Source: Acidobacteriaceae bacterium dw_441
Lineage (GTDB): Bacteria > Acidobacteriota > Terriglobia > Terriglobales > Acidobacteriaceae
DNA length: 64,000 bases
Direction: 5' to 3'
Assembly: GCA_018449715.1 (NCBI GenBank)
Contig: JAAVVA010000001.1
Location: 1,798,001 to 1,862,000 of the forward strand
In this document: one piece after another, positions 17,353 through 25,293 of the stretch
How the letters are laid out: every line of letters starts with the position of its first letter
Numbering within the stretch: position 1 is the stretch's first letter
Notes under the pieces: model-generated
What the model saw: only the letters and a program-made list of their open reading frames with translations
Told to the model about the DNA's origin: nothing
The model's database searches: none
Made by a program: the position numbers and the translations under genes

Positions 17353-17982
17353 ATGCTTCTCTACGTCGCCACCTCCAACCCCGGCAAGCTCCGCGACTTC
17401 TCCACCGCAGCGGAAGAAGTCGCGGGCAGCGCCATCGTGATCGAGCCCCTCCCCGGCCTCGCCGAGATCCCCACTCCCCCCGAAGACGAGCCGACCTTCG
17501 AGGGCAACGCCATCGCCAAGGCCCGCTACTACTCCAACTACGCGCAGGGAGGAATCGTCATCGCCGACGACTCCGGCCTCGAGGTCGATGCTCTCGACAA
17601 AGCCCCGGGAGTTCGCTCGGCTCGCTACGCGGAGGACGCAGGCTTCGGGCACGAGGAGCTTCCCCTCGACGAGCGCAACAACCTTCTTCTGCTGCGCTCG
17701 CTCGAAGGCGTGGACGAGGCCGCCCGCACCGCCCGTTATCGCTGCTCGCTCGCCGCAGCCTGTGATGGAGAGCTTCTCGCAACCGCCGACGGCATCGTCG
17801 AAGGCAGCATCCTCACCGCGCCTCTGGGAGACTCCGGCTTCGGCTACGATCCCCTCTTCTTCCTTCCCGAACAGGGAAAGAGCATGGCCGAGATCGATCC
17901 AGTCACACGCCTCAAACTGAGTCATCGTGGACGCGCTCTTCGCGCTCTTCTGCGTAAACTTCCCGCGACAAATTCGGACTGA
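17353..17982 (+). CDS. rdgB: non-canonical purine NTP pyrophosphatase (RdgB/HAM1)
   Basis: 209 residues. The N-terminus 'LLYVATSNPGKLRDF' is the family signature; 'EDEPTFEGNAIAKARYYS' and 'GIVIADDSGLEVDALDKAPGVRSARYA' give the metal and base-binding residues; 'GDSGFGYDPLFFLPEQGKSMAEI' completes it. The enzyme hydrolyses dITP, XTP and ITP to monophosphates and keeps them out of DNA and RNA. ATG 17353 is chosen because it matches the usual start; TTG 17341 directly abuts GGAGGTGG and is too close to it. Confidence 0.94.
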   Translation: MLLYVATSNPGKLRDFSTAAEEVAGSAIVIEPLPGLAEIPTPPEDEPTFEGNAIAKARYYSNYAQGGIVIADDSGLEVDALDKAPGVRSARYAEDAGFGHEELPLDERNNLLLLRSLEGVDEAARTARYRCSLAAACDGELLATADGIVEGSILTAPLGDSGFGYDPLFFLPEQGKSMAEIDPVTRLKLSHRGRALRALLRKLPATNSD

Positions 17983-18008
17983 AAAGCTCGCATTTTCGAT
18001 GATGCAAA

Positions 18009-18040
18009 TAATCGCACAAAGCTCACGGTAATCGCACGAA
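18009..18040 (+). repeat. direct repeat TAATCGCACRAA upstream of the sdh promoter
   Basis: TAATCGCACAAA (18009-18020) and TAATCGCACGAA (18029-18040) are separated by exactly 20 bases start to start, about two helical turns. They end 14 bases before the -35 element at 18055, a typical activator position. The binding protein is unknown. Confidence 0.5.
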
Positions 18041-18054
18041 AGGGCTTTGATTCC

Positions 18055-18084
18055 TTGACGATGCTGCAATCGGAGCGGAATAAT
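18055..18084 (+). promoter_or_regulatory. sigma-70 type promoter of the sdh operon
   Basis: TTGACG, an 18-base spacer and AATAAT match the housekeeping consensus at five of six positions in each box. It lies 61 bases before the sdhC ATG. Confidence 0.6.
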
Positions 18085-18145
18085 CAGGCCTGCTGCCGAT
18101 ATTGTTTTAGACAGCACTCCCAACGATCTTTCAAGGAGTTCCATC

Positions 18146-18946
18146 ATGGCAACTGCCGCACCGCCAGCCTCGCCCGCCACTCCGTCACTCCGTGGCGTGC
18201 AACCACTTCGCGCTGGCGAAGGCAACTCCTTCTTCTGGCGCAAGTTGCATTCGCTTACGGGCATCGTTCCGATCGGGGCCTTCCTGGTCGAGCACCTTGT
18301 CTCGAACTTCGAGGCGATCAACGGGCCCCTCGCTTATGGAATGCAGGTCAAGTTCCTCAATAGCCTGCCTCTCGTGCGCCTGCTTGAATGGGCCTTTATC
18401 TTCATTCCGCTGGCTTACCATGCGGGTTACGGCGTCTTCATCGCCTTCCGTGGCCGTTCCAACGTGAACGTCTACCCCTGGGCGGGCAACTGGATGTACC
18501 TCTCCCAGCGCGTCACCGGCATCATCGCGCTCCTTTATATCGTGCAGCACGTATGGCGTCAGCGCTTCAGCGGCGTCATGCTTCCGGAGCATCCCGGCGC
18601 GGCCTTCGCCAAGGTGCAGCACGAGCTTTCGAACCCGATCATGCTGGCTATCTACGTCATCGCGATGATCGCGACGACCTGGCACTTCGCCTACGGCGTC
18701 TGGCTCTTCGCCGCCAAGTGGGGCATCACCCCCGGCGACAAGGCCCGCAAGCGCTTCGGCTACGTCTGCACCGCCGTCGGCATCGCGCTCTGCCTGATGG
18801 GACTCGTCAGCATCTGGGCCTTTGTCGGACCGAAGTATCAGAACGCTCCCGAGGACGCGATGCCTGAGACCGGAATCAGCATGTCGGCTCCGGCCCACGC
18901 TCCGGTTCCAGGTTCAGTCCAGACCGCTTCGACTTTACAGAAATAA
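18146..18946 (+). CDS. sdhC: succinate dehydrogenase cytochrome b558 subunit
   Basis: A 266-residue five-helix membrane anchor of the single-polypeptide (B-type) kind. It has 'FFWRKLHSLTGIVPIGAFLVEHLVSN' for helix I with a haem-ligand His, 'FIPLAYHAGYGVFIAF', 'WMYLSQRVTGIIALLYIVQHVW' and 'TTWHFAYGVWLFAAKWGI' with further haem His residues. It carries two b haems and the quinone site, and anchors SdhAB at the inner membrane. SD sequence AAGGAG precedes the ATG. First gene of the operon; sdhA follows after 18 bases. Confidence 0.95.
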   Translation: MATAAPPASPATPSLRGVQPLRAGEGNSFFWRKLHSLTGIVPIGAFLVEHLVSNFEAINGPLAYGMQVKFLNSLPLVRLLEWAFIFIPLAYHAGYGVFIAFRGRSNVNVYPWAGNWMYLSQRVTGIIALLYIVQHVWRQRFSGVMLPEHPGAAFAKVQHELSNPIMLAIYVIAMIATTWHFAYGVWLFAAKWGITPGDKARKRFGYVCTAVGIALCLMGLVSIWAFVGPKYQNAPEDAMPETGISMSAPAHAPVPGSVQTASTLQK

Positions 18947-18964
18947 CCTGAAGGGACACGGCCC

Positions 18965-20794
18965 ATGGTCGCGTCCCTCAACGCCATAGATAAAGAGGGC
19001 CCCGGCCCCGAGGGAAAAAGAATGGCAGCAACTCCCAGAATCATCGTCGTAGGCGGCGGACTCGCCGGCCTCTCCGCCGTTATCAAGATCGCCGAGGCGG
19101 GCGGCAAGGTGGATCTCTTCTCCATCGTCCCGGTCAAGCGCTCGCACTCGGTCTGCGCGCAGGGCGGCATCAACGCGGCCAAGAACCTCAAGGGCGAAGG
19201 CGATAACGTCTACAAGCACTTTGACGACACCATCTATGGCGGCGACTTCCTCGCCAACCAGACCCCCGTCAAGCAGATGACCGAGCAGGGACCGGCGATC
19301 ATCGACCTGCTCGACCGCATGGGCGTGCCCTTCAACCGCACCCCCGAGGGCTTGTTGGACTTCCGTCGCTTCGGCGGTACTTTGTATCACCGGACAGCGT
19401 TTGCTGGAGCTACCACCGGCCAGCAGCTTCTCTACGCGCTCGACGAGCAGGTTCGCCGCTTCGAGTCCGAGGGCAAGGTCACCAAGTACGAGGGCTGGGA
19501 GTTCCTCTCCGCCGTGCTCGACAACAACGGCGTCTGCCGCGGCATCTCCGCGATGGACCTGCGCACGATGGAGCTTCGCACCTTCCCCGCCGACGCCATC
19601 ATCGTCTGCACCGGAGGCAACGGAGCCATCTTCGGCAAGTCGACCAACTCGGTCGTCTGCACAGGCTCCGCGCAGTCTGCGCTCTACCAGCAGGGCGCGT
19701 ACTACGCGAACGGCGAGTTCATCCAGGTTCACCCCACGGCCATCCCCGGCGAAGACAAGCTTCGCCTCATGTCCGAGTCGGCCCGCGGCGAAGGCGGCCG
19801 CGTCTGGGTTCCCCGGGACAAGAACGACAAGCGCGCCCCGCAGGCGATCCCCGAAAGCGACCGCTGGTTCTTCCTCGAGGAGTGGTACCCCAAGTACGGC
19901 AACCTCGTCCCCCGCGACGTCGCCACCCGCGCCATCTTCAAGGTGGTCTACGAGCACGACATGGGCATCGACGGCAAGCCGATGGTCTACCTCGACGTCT
20001 CTCACCTTCCCCCTTCGAGCCAGCACAAGCTCGAGGGCATCCTCGAGATCTACGAGAAGTTCGTCGGCGACGACCCGCGCAAGGTCCCGATGAAGATCTT
20101 CCCCGGCATGCACTACACGATGGGCGGCCTCTGGGTGGACTTCAACCAGCAGACCAACATCCCCGGCGTCTTCGCCGCAGGCGAGGCCGACTACTCCATC
20201 CACGGAGCCAACCGCCTCGGAGCCAACTCGCTGCTCTCCTGCATCTACGGCGGTTTCGTCGCCGGTCCGCAGGCCATGCAGTATGCGAAGTCGCTCCCCG
20301 AGCAGTCGGGCGACGGCGGCCACGCGGCCGAGCTGCAGCGCCAGAAGGAGTACAACAACGTCCTCCTCAACAATCCCGGCACAGAGAACCCTTTCAAGAT
20401 CTGGCGCGAGCTTGGCGACACCATGACCAAGCACGCCACCATCATCCGCTACAACAGCGGACTCGATGAGGCCGACGCCAAGATCGTCGAGCTGCTGCAC
20501 CGCTATCGCAACATCAACCTGAGCGACAAGAGCCAGTGGGCCAACACCAGCTTCGCCTTCGCCCGCCAGCTCTACAACATGCTCGAGCTGGCCCGCGTCA
20601 TCGTGCAGGGCGCTCGCCTGCGCGACGAATCGCGCGGAGCCCACTACAAGCCCGACTTCCCGGACCGCAACGACGAGAAGTTCCTCAAGACCACCAAGGC
20701 CGCCTTCAAGGATGGAGCCCCTGCCTTCGAGCTTGAGGACGTCGATATCAGCCACATCAAGCCGCGCCCGCGCCGCTACGACGCAACCGCGTAA
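18965..20794 (+). CDS. sdhA: succinate dehydrogenase flavoprotein subunit
   Basis: 609 residues. The FAD-binding dinucleotide fold is 'PRIIVVGGGLAGLSAVIKIAEAGGKVDLF'; 'RSHSVCAQGGINAAKNLKGEGDN' contains the His to which FAD is covalently attached; 'HPTAIPGEDKLRLMSESARGEGG' and 'PGMHYTMGGLWVDFNQQTNIPGVFAAGEADYSIHGANRLGANSLLSC' are the substrate-site regions. It oxidises succinate to fumarate. ATG 18965 has AAGGGA upstream, but ATG 19022 (MAATPR) also has a good purine-rich site and matches typical N-termini. Long frames on the opposite strand are codon-bias shadows. Confidence 0.96.
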   Translation: MVASLNAIDKEGPGPEGKRMAATPRIIVVGGGLAGLSAVIKIAEAGGKVDLFSIVPVKRSHSVCAQGGINAAKNLKGEGDNVYKHFDDTIYGGDFLANQTPVKQMTEQGPAIIDLLDRMGVPFNRTPEGLLDFRRFGGTLYHRTAFAGATTGQQLLYALDEQVRRFESEGKVTKYEGWEFLSAVLDNNGVCRGISAMDLRTMELRTFPADAIIVCTGGNGAIFGKSTNSVVCTGSAQSALYQQGAYYANGEFIQVHPTAIPGEDKLRLMSESARGEGGRVWVPRDKNDKRAPQAIPESDRWFFLEEWYPKYGNLVPRDVATRAIFKVVYEHDMGIDGKPMVYLDVSHLPPSSQHKLEGILEIYEKFVGDDPRKVPMKIFPGMHYTMGGLWVDFNQQTNIPGVFAAGEADYSIHGANRLGANSLLSCIYGGFVAGPQAMQYAKSLPEQSGDGGHAAELQRQKEYNNVLLNNPGTENPFKIWRELGDTMTKHATIIRYNSGLDEADAKIVELLHRYRNINLSDKSQWANTSFAFARQLYNMLELARVIVQGARLRDESRGAHYKPDFPDRNDEKFLKTTKAAFKDGAPAFELEDVDISHIKPRPRRYDATA

Positions 20795-20856
20795 CCCAAA
20801 CGAGATGAGGACTTCCTTCAAACTCGCGCTGCTCTCCGCTCTTCCGGCGGCCTCTG

Positions 20857-20880
20857 CCTCTTCGACAAGGATCGAAGAGG
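20857..20880. repeat. inverted repeat downstream of sdhA
   Basis: CCTCTTCGA and TCGAAGAGG form a perfect 9-bp stem with a 6-base loop in the gap between sdhA and the small membrane protein. There is no T-run, so RNA processing or stabilisation is more likely than termination. Confidence 0.4.
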
Positions 20881-20994
20881 CGGGCCTGCCCGGAGGCGCG
20901 GCCGGCGCGCGGCTGAAGGAGTGCAGGCGTTAGAGAGAAACAAAAACTATGCAGACAGGTTTCCCTCAAAACGATTGCCGCCATCTAACCAGCC

Positions 20995-21198
20995 ATGACA
21001 CAACTGGAGTCGAACATCTTCGTCTTCGTCGTGCTGCCGCTGGTCTTCCTCGCGGTCTGGGGCTACGCCTTCTTCTACATCCGGCGTATCAGCCACAGAA
21101 TCCACGAGATGGAAGGTCCGAACGGTCATCTGGACAGTATGGAGGCAGGCATCATGGCCGCCATGCAGCGTCCTCTGCGGACCGTAAGGCCCCGGTAG
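20995..21198 (+). CDS. small single-pass membrane protein in the sdh operon
   Basis: 67 residues: a short polar start, one membrane helix at about residues 8-30 ('IFVFVVLPLVFLAVWGYAFFYI'), a basic stop-transfer 'RRISHRIHEME', then a polar tail. No family is recognised. It lies between sdhA and the acyltransferase on the same strand. A ribosome site is not obvious, which lowers confidence. It could be an accessory subunit or assembly factor of the dehydrogenase, or unrelated. Confidence 0.45.
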   Translation: MTQLESNIFVFVVLPLVFLAVWGYAFFYIRRISHRIHEMEGPNGHLDSMEAGIMAAMQRPLRTVRPR

Positions 21199-21301
21199 CA
21201 CACGCCCGCTGGTCCTCGTTCACGAGCTCGCGGGAGATGCCTGCCCTCCATTTCTCCTTCAACATAGAGCAGCTAAACCCTTCTATCCGAAGGTGTTCTC
21301 A

Positions 21302-22297
21302 ATGAAGAGAGAGAACAACTTCGACATCATCCGCCTTCTGCTGGCCGTGGTCGTGGTGCTCTTCCACGTCGGTCACATCAGTGGGAGCCCCGTATTCGAC
21401 CACTTCCCCAATTACTTTAGCGGCCATCTCGCCGTCGAAGGCTTCTTCGCCATCTCCGGCTTCCTTATCTTCGCCAGCTGGGAGCGCTCTTCTTCTCTGC
21501 GCGACTACTCGATCAAGCGCGCCGCCCGTATCCTTCCCGGCTACTGGCTTGCGACGGCCTTCTGCCTCGCCATCGCCTTCTGCTATGGCAGTTTCCACGT
21601 CGGCAAGTTCCTTTTGGCGAACCTTACCTTCGCCAACTTCCTTGCAGGTTCTGTCCCCGGAGTCTTCCCCGAGAATCCCAGCAACGGCCTGAACGGTGCG
21701 CTCTGGACCATCAAGATCGAAGTGGCGTTCTACATCTTCGTTCCGGCCATCGTCTGGCTCTGCCGCCGCCTCAACCGCGACGCCGTTCTCTGGAGCATCT
21801 TCGCCCTCTCGATCGTCTACCGCGTCGCGATGGCCGCGCACAACACACTGGCCCTGCAGCTTCCCGGTCAGCTCTCCTTCTTCATGATCGGAGCGCTCAT
21901 CCACTACCACGTGCAGTGGTTCGAGGCTCATGGCCGCTGGATCATGCTCGGCGCGGCTCTGCTCTACGCCGCCCATCTCGCCACAGGATGGTTTATCCTG
22001 CGCCCCGCTGCGGTCGCCACCCTCACCCTCTGCGCCTCGCTGCTGCTTCCCGTGGTCAAAGGCCCCACGCGCTGGGGAGACTTCTCCTACGGGACCTACG
22101 TTCTGCACTGGCCCATCATCCAGCTCGTCGTAGCCGCAGGGCTCTACAAAAGCCATCCCTGGGCCGCGCTCGCACTTACGCTTCTGGCTGTCGCCGTAGG
22201 GGCAGCTCTCTCCTGGTTTCTGGTTGAAAAACCATCGCTCGCACTTGCACATTCACGCAGAATCAAGACGCCTTACCCTGCCGTCACACCAAGTTGA
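21302..22297 (+). CDS. acyltransferase family 3 membrane protein (OafA/YrhL-like)
   Basis: 331 residues with about ten hydrophobic segments. The N-terminus 'NNFDIIRLLLAVVVVLFHVGHISG' carries the family's R-(x)n-H catalytic-type pattern; 'HLAVEGFFAISGFLIFASWERS' and 'DYSIKRAARILPGYW' are the characteristic second and third motifs. Members transfer acyl groups such as acetyl to sugars of exported glycans. ATG 21302 is preferred to GTG 21293 because AAGG lies eight bases upstream. The gene sits between sdhA and sdhB, ending inside the sdhB ribosome site, an unusual location. Confidence 0.85.
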   Translation: MKRENNFDIIRLLLAVVVVLFHVGHISGSPVFDHFPNYFSGHLAVEGFFAISGFLIFASWERSSSLRDYSIKRAARILPGYWLATAFCLAIAFCYGSFHVGKFLLANLTFANFLAGSVPGVFPENPSNGLNGALWTIKIEVAFYIFVPAIVWLCRRLNRDAVLWSIFALSIVYRVAMAAHNTLALQLPGQLSFFMIGALIHYHVQWFEAHGRWIMLGAALLYAAHLATGWFILRPAAVATLTLCASLLLPVVKGPTRWGDFSYGTYVLHWPIIQLVVAAGLYKSHPWAALALTLLAVAVGAALSWFLVEKPSLALAHSRRIKTPYPAVTPS

Positions 22298-22308
22298 GGA
22301 AACAGACC

Positions 22309-23058
22309 ATGCCACCAAGCACCATCAAAGTCGAAATCAAGCGCCAGTCCAGCCCCGATACCGCTCCCGTCACCGAGAAGTTCGAGATCCCCTATCGCCC
22401 GGGCATGAACATCACCTCGCTGCTCGGCGAGATCGCGCTGAACCCGGTCGATGTCGCCGGCAAATCGACGACGCCCATCACCTACGACTCGAACTGCCTC
22501 GAGGAGATCTGCGGCTCCTGCGCGATGCTGATTAACGGCAAGGCCCGCATGGCCTGCTCCGCGCTGGTGGATAAGCTGGAGCAGCCCATCACGCTGGCTC
22601 CTCTCTCAAAGTTCCCCGTCGTGCGCGATCTCGCGGTCGACCGCTCCGTTCTCTTTGAGAACCTGAAGAAGGTCAAGGCCTGGGTTCCCATCGACGGCAC
22701 CTACGACCTCGGCTCCGGCCCCAAGCAGTTCCCTCAGGTGCAGGAGCAGCGTTACCCGCTCTCGAACTGCATCTCCTGCTGCTGCTGCATGGAGGTTTGC
22801 CCCCAGTTCAACGACGTCACCAACTTCGTCGGAGCCGCTACCATCGCGCAGGCCAAGCTCTTCAACATGGACCCCAGCGGCGCGGTGCTCAAGGAAGAGC
22901 GTCTCCGCGCCCTCTCGGGAGACGGCGGCATCCAGGAGTGCGGCTTCGCGCAGAACTGCGTGCAGGCCTGCCCGAAGGAGCTTCCGCTCACCGAGTCCAT
23001 CAGCGACATGAGCCGCGATGTCTTCGTCCAGAAGGTCAAGGACATCTTCACCAGCTAA
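22309..23058 (+). CDS. sdhB: succinate dehydrogenase iron-sulfur subunit
   Basis: 249 residues. The plant-type [2Fe-2S] site is 'SNCLEEICGSCAMLINGKARMAC'. The C-terminal domain has 'NCISCCCCMEVCP', with extra cysteines where most homologues have Gly or Val, and 'CGFAQNCVQACPKELP' for the [4Fe-4S] and [3Fe-4S] clusters. It passes electrons from SdhA to the membrane quinone. The SD GAGGA overlaps the stop of the preceding acyltransferase gene, indicating co-transcription. The in-frame TTG at 22294 is less likely as a start. A strong terminator follows. Confidence 0.95.
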   Translation: MPPSTIKVEIKRQSSPDTAPVTEKFEIPYRPGMNITSLLGEIALNPVDVAGKSTTPITYDSNCLEEICGSCAMLINGKARMACSALVDKLEQPITLAPLSKFPVVRDLAVDRSVLFENLKKVKAWVPIDGTYDLGSGPKQFPQVQEQRYPLSNCISCCCCMEVCPQFNDVTNFVGAATIAQAKLFNMDPSGAVLKEERLRALSGDGGIQECGFAQNCVQACPKELPLTESISDMSRDVFVQKVKDIFTS

Positions 23059-23078
23059 GCAGTTTTCATGGTCAATCC

Positions 23079-23111
23079 GGACGGGCATCCCTTGCCCGTC
23101 CCTTTCTTTTT
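23079..23111 (+). terminator. Rho-independent terminator of the sdh operon
   Basis: GGACGGGCA / TGCCCGTCC forms a perfect 9-bp stem with a 5-base loop followed by CTTTCTTTTT, 20 bases after the sdhB stop. Confidence 0.9.
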
Positions 23112-23200
23112 AAGAAACTGCAACCTGACTCGTCCGATTTCTCCGCACCCCGCAACTGCGAACCGATAAGATTGTGTCGCAATCAAGGAGGAGAGTTTTC

Positions 23201-23596
23201 ATGATTCAGCTTGCAGACGCTCGTCGCATCATCGCAGCCGCCGAGAAGAAGGCCGAAGAGCTTGGCCAGCCCATGAACGTCGCCGTCGTAGATGAAGGCG
23301 GAAACCTTATCGCCTTCGAGCGCATGGCCAACGCCTGGCTTGGCTCCATTGACATAGCACAGAAGAAGGCCTGGACCTCCCGCGCCTTCGACATCACCAC
23401 CAAAGATCTCGGCGCGAACTCGCAGTCGGGCGACCAGTTCTTCGGCATCCACGCCTCGAACAACGGCAAGGTGATGATCTTCGCCGGGGGCATTCCCATC
23501 AAGAAGGATGGCAAAGTGGTTGGAGCCATTGGAGTCAGTGGAGGCTCCGGCGAGCAGGACCACGCCGTGGCCGAAGCGGGCGCAGCTGCCTTCTAA
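23201..23596 (+). CDS. GlcG/HbpS-family (haem-degrading-domain) protein
   Basis: 131 residues from ATG 23201, preceded by AAGGAGGAGAG. The sequence 'LADARRIIAAAEKKAEELGQPMNVAVVDEGGNLIAFERM', 'AQKKAWTSRAF' and 'GIPIKKDGKVVGAIGVSGGSGEQDHAVAEAG' spans the whole DUF336/GlcG fold. Family members bind haem, cobalamin or small molecules, and some accompany glycolate or diol metabolism; the specific role here is unknown. No signal peptide is seen, so it is cytoplasmic. It is a single gene between two terminators. Confidence 0.85.
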   Translation: MIQLADARRIIAAAEKKAEELGQPMNVAVVDEGGNLIAFERMANAWLGSIDIAQKKAWTSRAFDITTKDLGANSQSGDQFFGIHASNNGKVMIFAGGIPIKKDGKVVGAIGVSGGSGEQDHAVAEAGAAAF

Positions 23597-23617
23597 TACT
23601 CCTTCAAGCACAAAAGC

Positions 23618-23645
23618 AAAAGGCCCCCATCTCTGGGAGCCTTTT
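23618..23645. terminator. bidirectional terminator
   Basis: AAAAGGCCCCCA / TGGGAGCCTTTT is a near-perfect stem with one mismatch and a TCTC loop, with A/T runs on both sides. It lies between the GlcG-like gene and the convergent small gene at 23662-23862. Confidence 0.8.
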
Positions 23646-23661
23646 GTCGTCTCACCCACGA

Positions 23662-23862
23662 TTACTTTGTGAAGATTGTACTTCCCGGTGTAGTTCCTTC
23701 GTCGTCATGGATGCGATTCTGTGCGCGTTTTGCGCTCTCCATCGCGAGGTCGTCGATCTTCTGCTGCTCGGTCCTGTCGGCCTCGGTCGCGTGTACGTTT
23801 TCCTCAAGTGCTTCGTGAGAGGGTCTCGTTCCCGTCTTCGTCGAGTTCAGTCCTTGTGCCAT
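23662..23862 (-). CDS. small hydrophilic hypothetical protein
   Basis: 66 residues from ATG 23862, which has an excellent ribosome site (GAGGTGAGG) six bases upstream. The product is very polar and charged ('MAQGLNSTKTGTRPSHEALEEN', then 'QQKIDDLAMESAKRAQNRIHDDEG'), with no signal peptide or membrane segment. It ends at a bidirectional terminator. No family is recognised; the composition suggests a small, partly disordered soluble protein. Confidence 0.6.
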   Translation of the reverse strand: MAQGLNSTKTGTRPSHEALEENVHATEADRTEQQKIDDLAMESAKRAQNRIHDDEGTTPGSTIFTK

Positions 23863-23948
23863 GATCCTCACCTCATTCCTATCTAGAGAGATGAGCTTTT
23901 CGCCAGCCCCGTTGCCCTCCGCGAAGTTGCTACAATCGCTGTACTCCT

Positions 23949-25259
23949 ATGCGCCGTCGCGTCCACACGCAAGCCCATGAAAAGCGGGTGTTTGCCCGCA
24001 CCGCCGCTCTCGCCGCCTGTCTTCTGCTCGTCGGAGGACATCTTGCCAAGGCCCAGGCAACCCATCCGAAAAAGGACACCATGAGCACCCAGGACCCTCT
24101 CGCCGTCCACTCCTCCGCCATCGTCATCGACACCCACGCCGACACGCCGCAGCGCTTCGTCGACGAGCACTGGAACTTCACCGACCCTCTCGACGGCGGC
24201 ATGTTGAGCTACGATAGCGCCAAGAAGGGCAACCTCAACGCGCAGTTCTTCTCCATCTGGGTGGACCCAAACCAGTACGCGGCCAACGCCTCCGCACGCC
24301 GCACGCTGGAGCTGATCGACGGCACGCTCGAACAGGTTCGCCGCGCCCCGGATAAGCTCGCTCTCTGCGTTACCGCCGACCAGATCGTCGCCGCGCACCA
24401 GCAGGGCAAATTCGCCGTGCTCATGGGGATTGAAGGTGGCCATTCCATCGAAAACTCCCTCGGGCTTCTGCGCGACTACTACCGCCTCGGCGTGCGCTAC
24501 ATGACCCTCACCTGGTCGAACACCAACGACTGGGCCGACTCCTCCGGCGACATCGATGATCCCGCAGTGCCGCACCACAACGGTCTCACTCCCTTCGGCA
24601 AACAGGTCGTCGCCGAGATGAACCGCCTTGGAATGATCGTCGATATCTCGCATGTCTCCGACAAGACTTTCTGGGATGTGATGGAGACGACGAAGACTCC
24701 CATCATCGCTTCGCACTCCTCCGCCCGCGCCCTCACCAACGCACCGCGCAACCTCACCGACGATATGCTGCTCGCCGTCGCGAAGAACAACGGCGTCGTC
24801 ATGGTGAACTTCTTCCCCGCCTTCATCGACGAGCAGTGGCGGCAGGCATGGAACGCGCGGCGTCCCGAGCGTCAGAAGGCACAGGAGGCTCTCGCCGCCG
24901 AGTACAAGGCCAAGGGGCTGCCGGTTCCCTACGCCGCCTCCGACAAGATCGATCGCGAGTTCTCCGAGAAGATCGGCCGTGCCCCCTTGGAGTCGCTCAT
25001 CGACCACTTCGACCATGTCATCAAGGTCGCGGGCATCGACCACGTCGGCATCGGCACCGACTTCGACGGCATCCCCGTGCCTCCCGCGGGCATCGACTCC
25101 GCCGCCGACCTGCCGAAGATTACCCAGGCCCTCATGGCCCGCGGCTACACCGCAGAAGACATGCGCAAGCTCCTCGGCGAAAACCTGCTGCGCGTCTTCC
25201 GCGACGTGCAGGCTGCCCAGCAGAAGCCTCCGGTCATCGCTCCGGGACAGGGTCAGTAG
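23949..25259 (+). CDS. membrane dipeptidase (peptidase M19), secreted
   Basis: 436 residues with a long basic signal sequence cleaved near 'AKAQA' (about residue 37). The catalytic domain opens with 'IVIDTHADTP', the first His-x-Asp zinc pair of the renal-dipeptidase family. 'VLMGIEGGHSIENSLGLLRDYYRLGVRYMTLTWSNTNDWADS' supplies the bridging Glu region; 'MIVDISHVSD' and 'PIIASHSSARALTNAPRNLTDD' supply further His ligands; 'HVGIGTDFDGI' closes the site. It cleaves dipeptides, including D-residue dipeptides, in the periplasm. pyrE starts 34 bases downstream. Confidence 0.93.
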   Translation: MRRRVHTQAHEKRVFARTAALAACLLLVGGHLAKAQATHPKKDTMSTQDPLAVHSSAIVIDTHADTPQRFVDEHWNFTDPLDGGMLSYDSAKKGNLNAQFFSIWVDPNQYAANASARRTLELIDGTLEQVRRAPDKLALCVTADQIVAAHQQGKFAVLMGIEGGHSIENSLGLLRDYYRLGVRYMTLTWSNTNDWADSSGDIDDPAVPHHNGLTPFGKQVVAEMNRLGMIVDISHVSDKTFWDVMETTKTPIIASHSSARALTNAPRNLTDDMLLAVAKNNGVVMVNFFPAFIDEQWRQAWNARRPERQKAQEALAAEYKAKGLPVPYAASDKIDREFSEKIGRAPLESLIDHFDHVIKVAGIDHVGIGTDFDGIPVPPAGIDSAADLPKITQALMARGYTAEDMRKLLGENLLRVFRDVQAAQQKPPVIAPGQGQ

Positions 25260-25293
25260 CAAACCAGGGCTAGTAGCGGAATTACAATCGAAG

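Noticed and set aside
18935-20821. 628-residue open frame antisense to sdhA, and similar long frames opposite glmU, mtnA/pyrE and the M28 and M19 peptidase genes
   Set aside because: They mirror the codon-position GC bias of the real genes, have no ribosome sites or recognisable domains, and the sense proteins are unambiguous.
20712-20933. 73-residue frame after sdhA
   Set aside because: Overlaps the sdhA end and a hairpin, no ribosome site, and the sequence is Ala/Ser-rich filler.
23644-23886. 80-residue plus-strand frame across the small minus gene
   Set aside because: The minus-strand frame has a far better ribosome site and composition and ends at a terminator.
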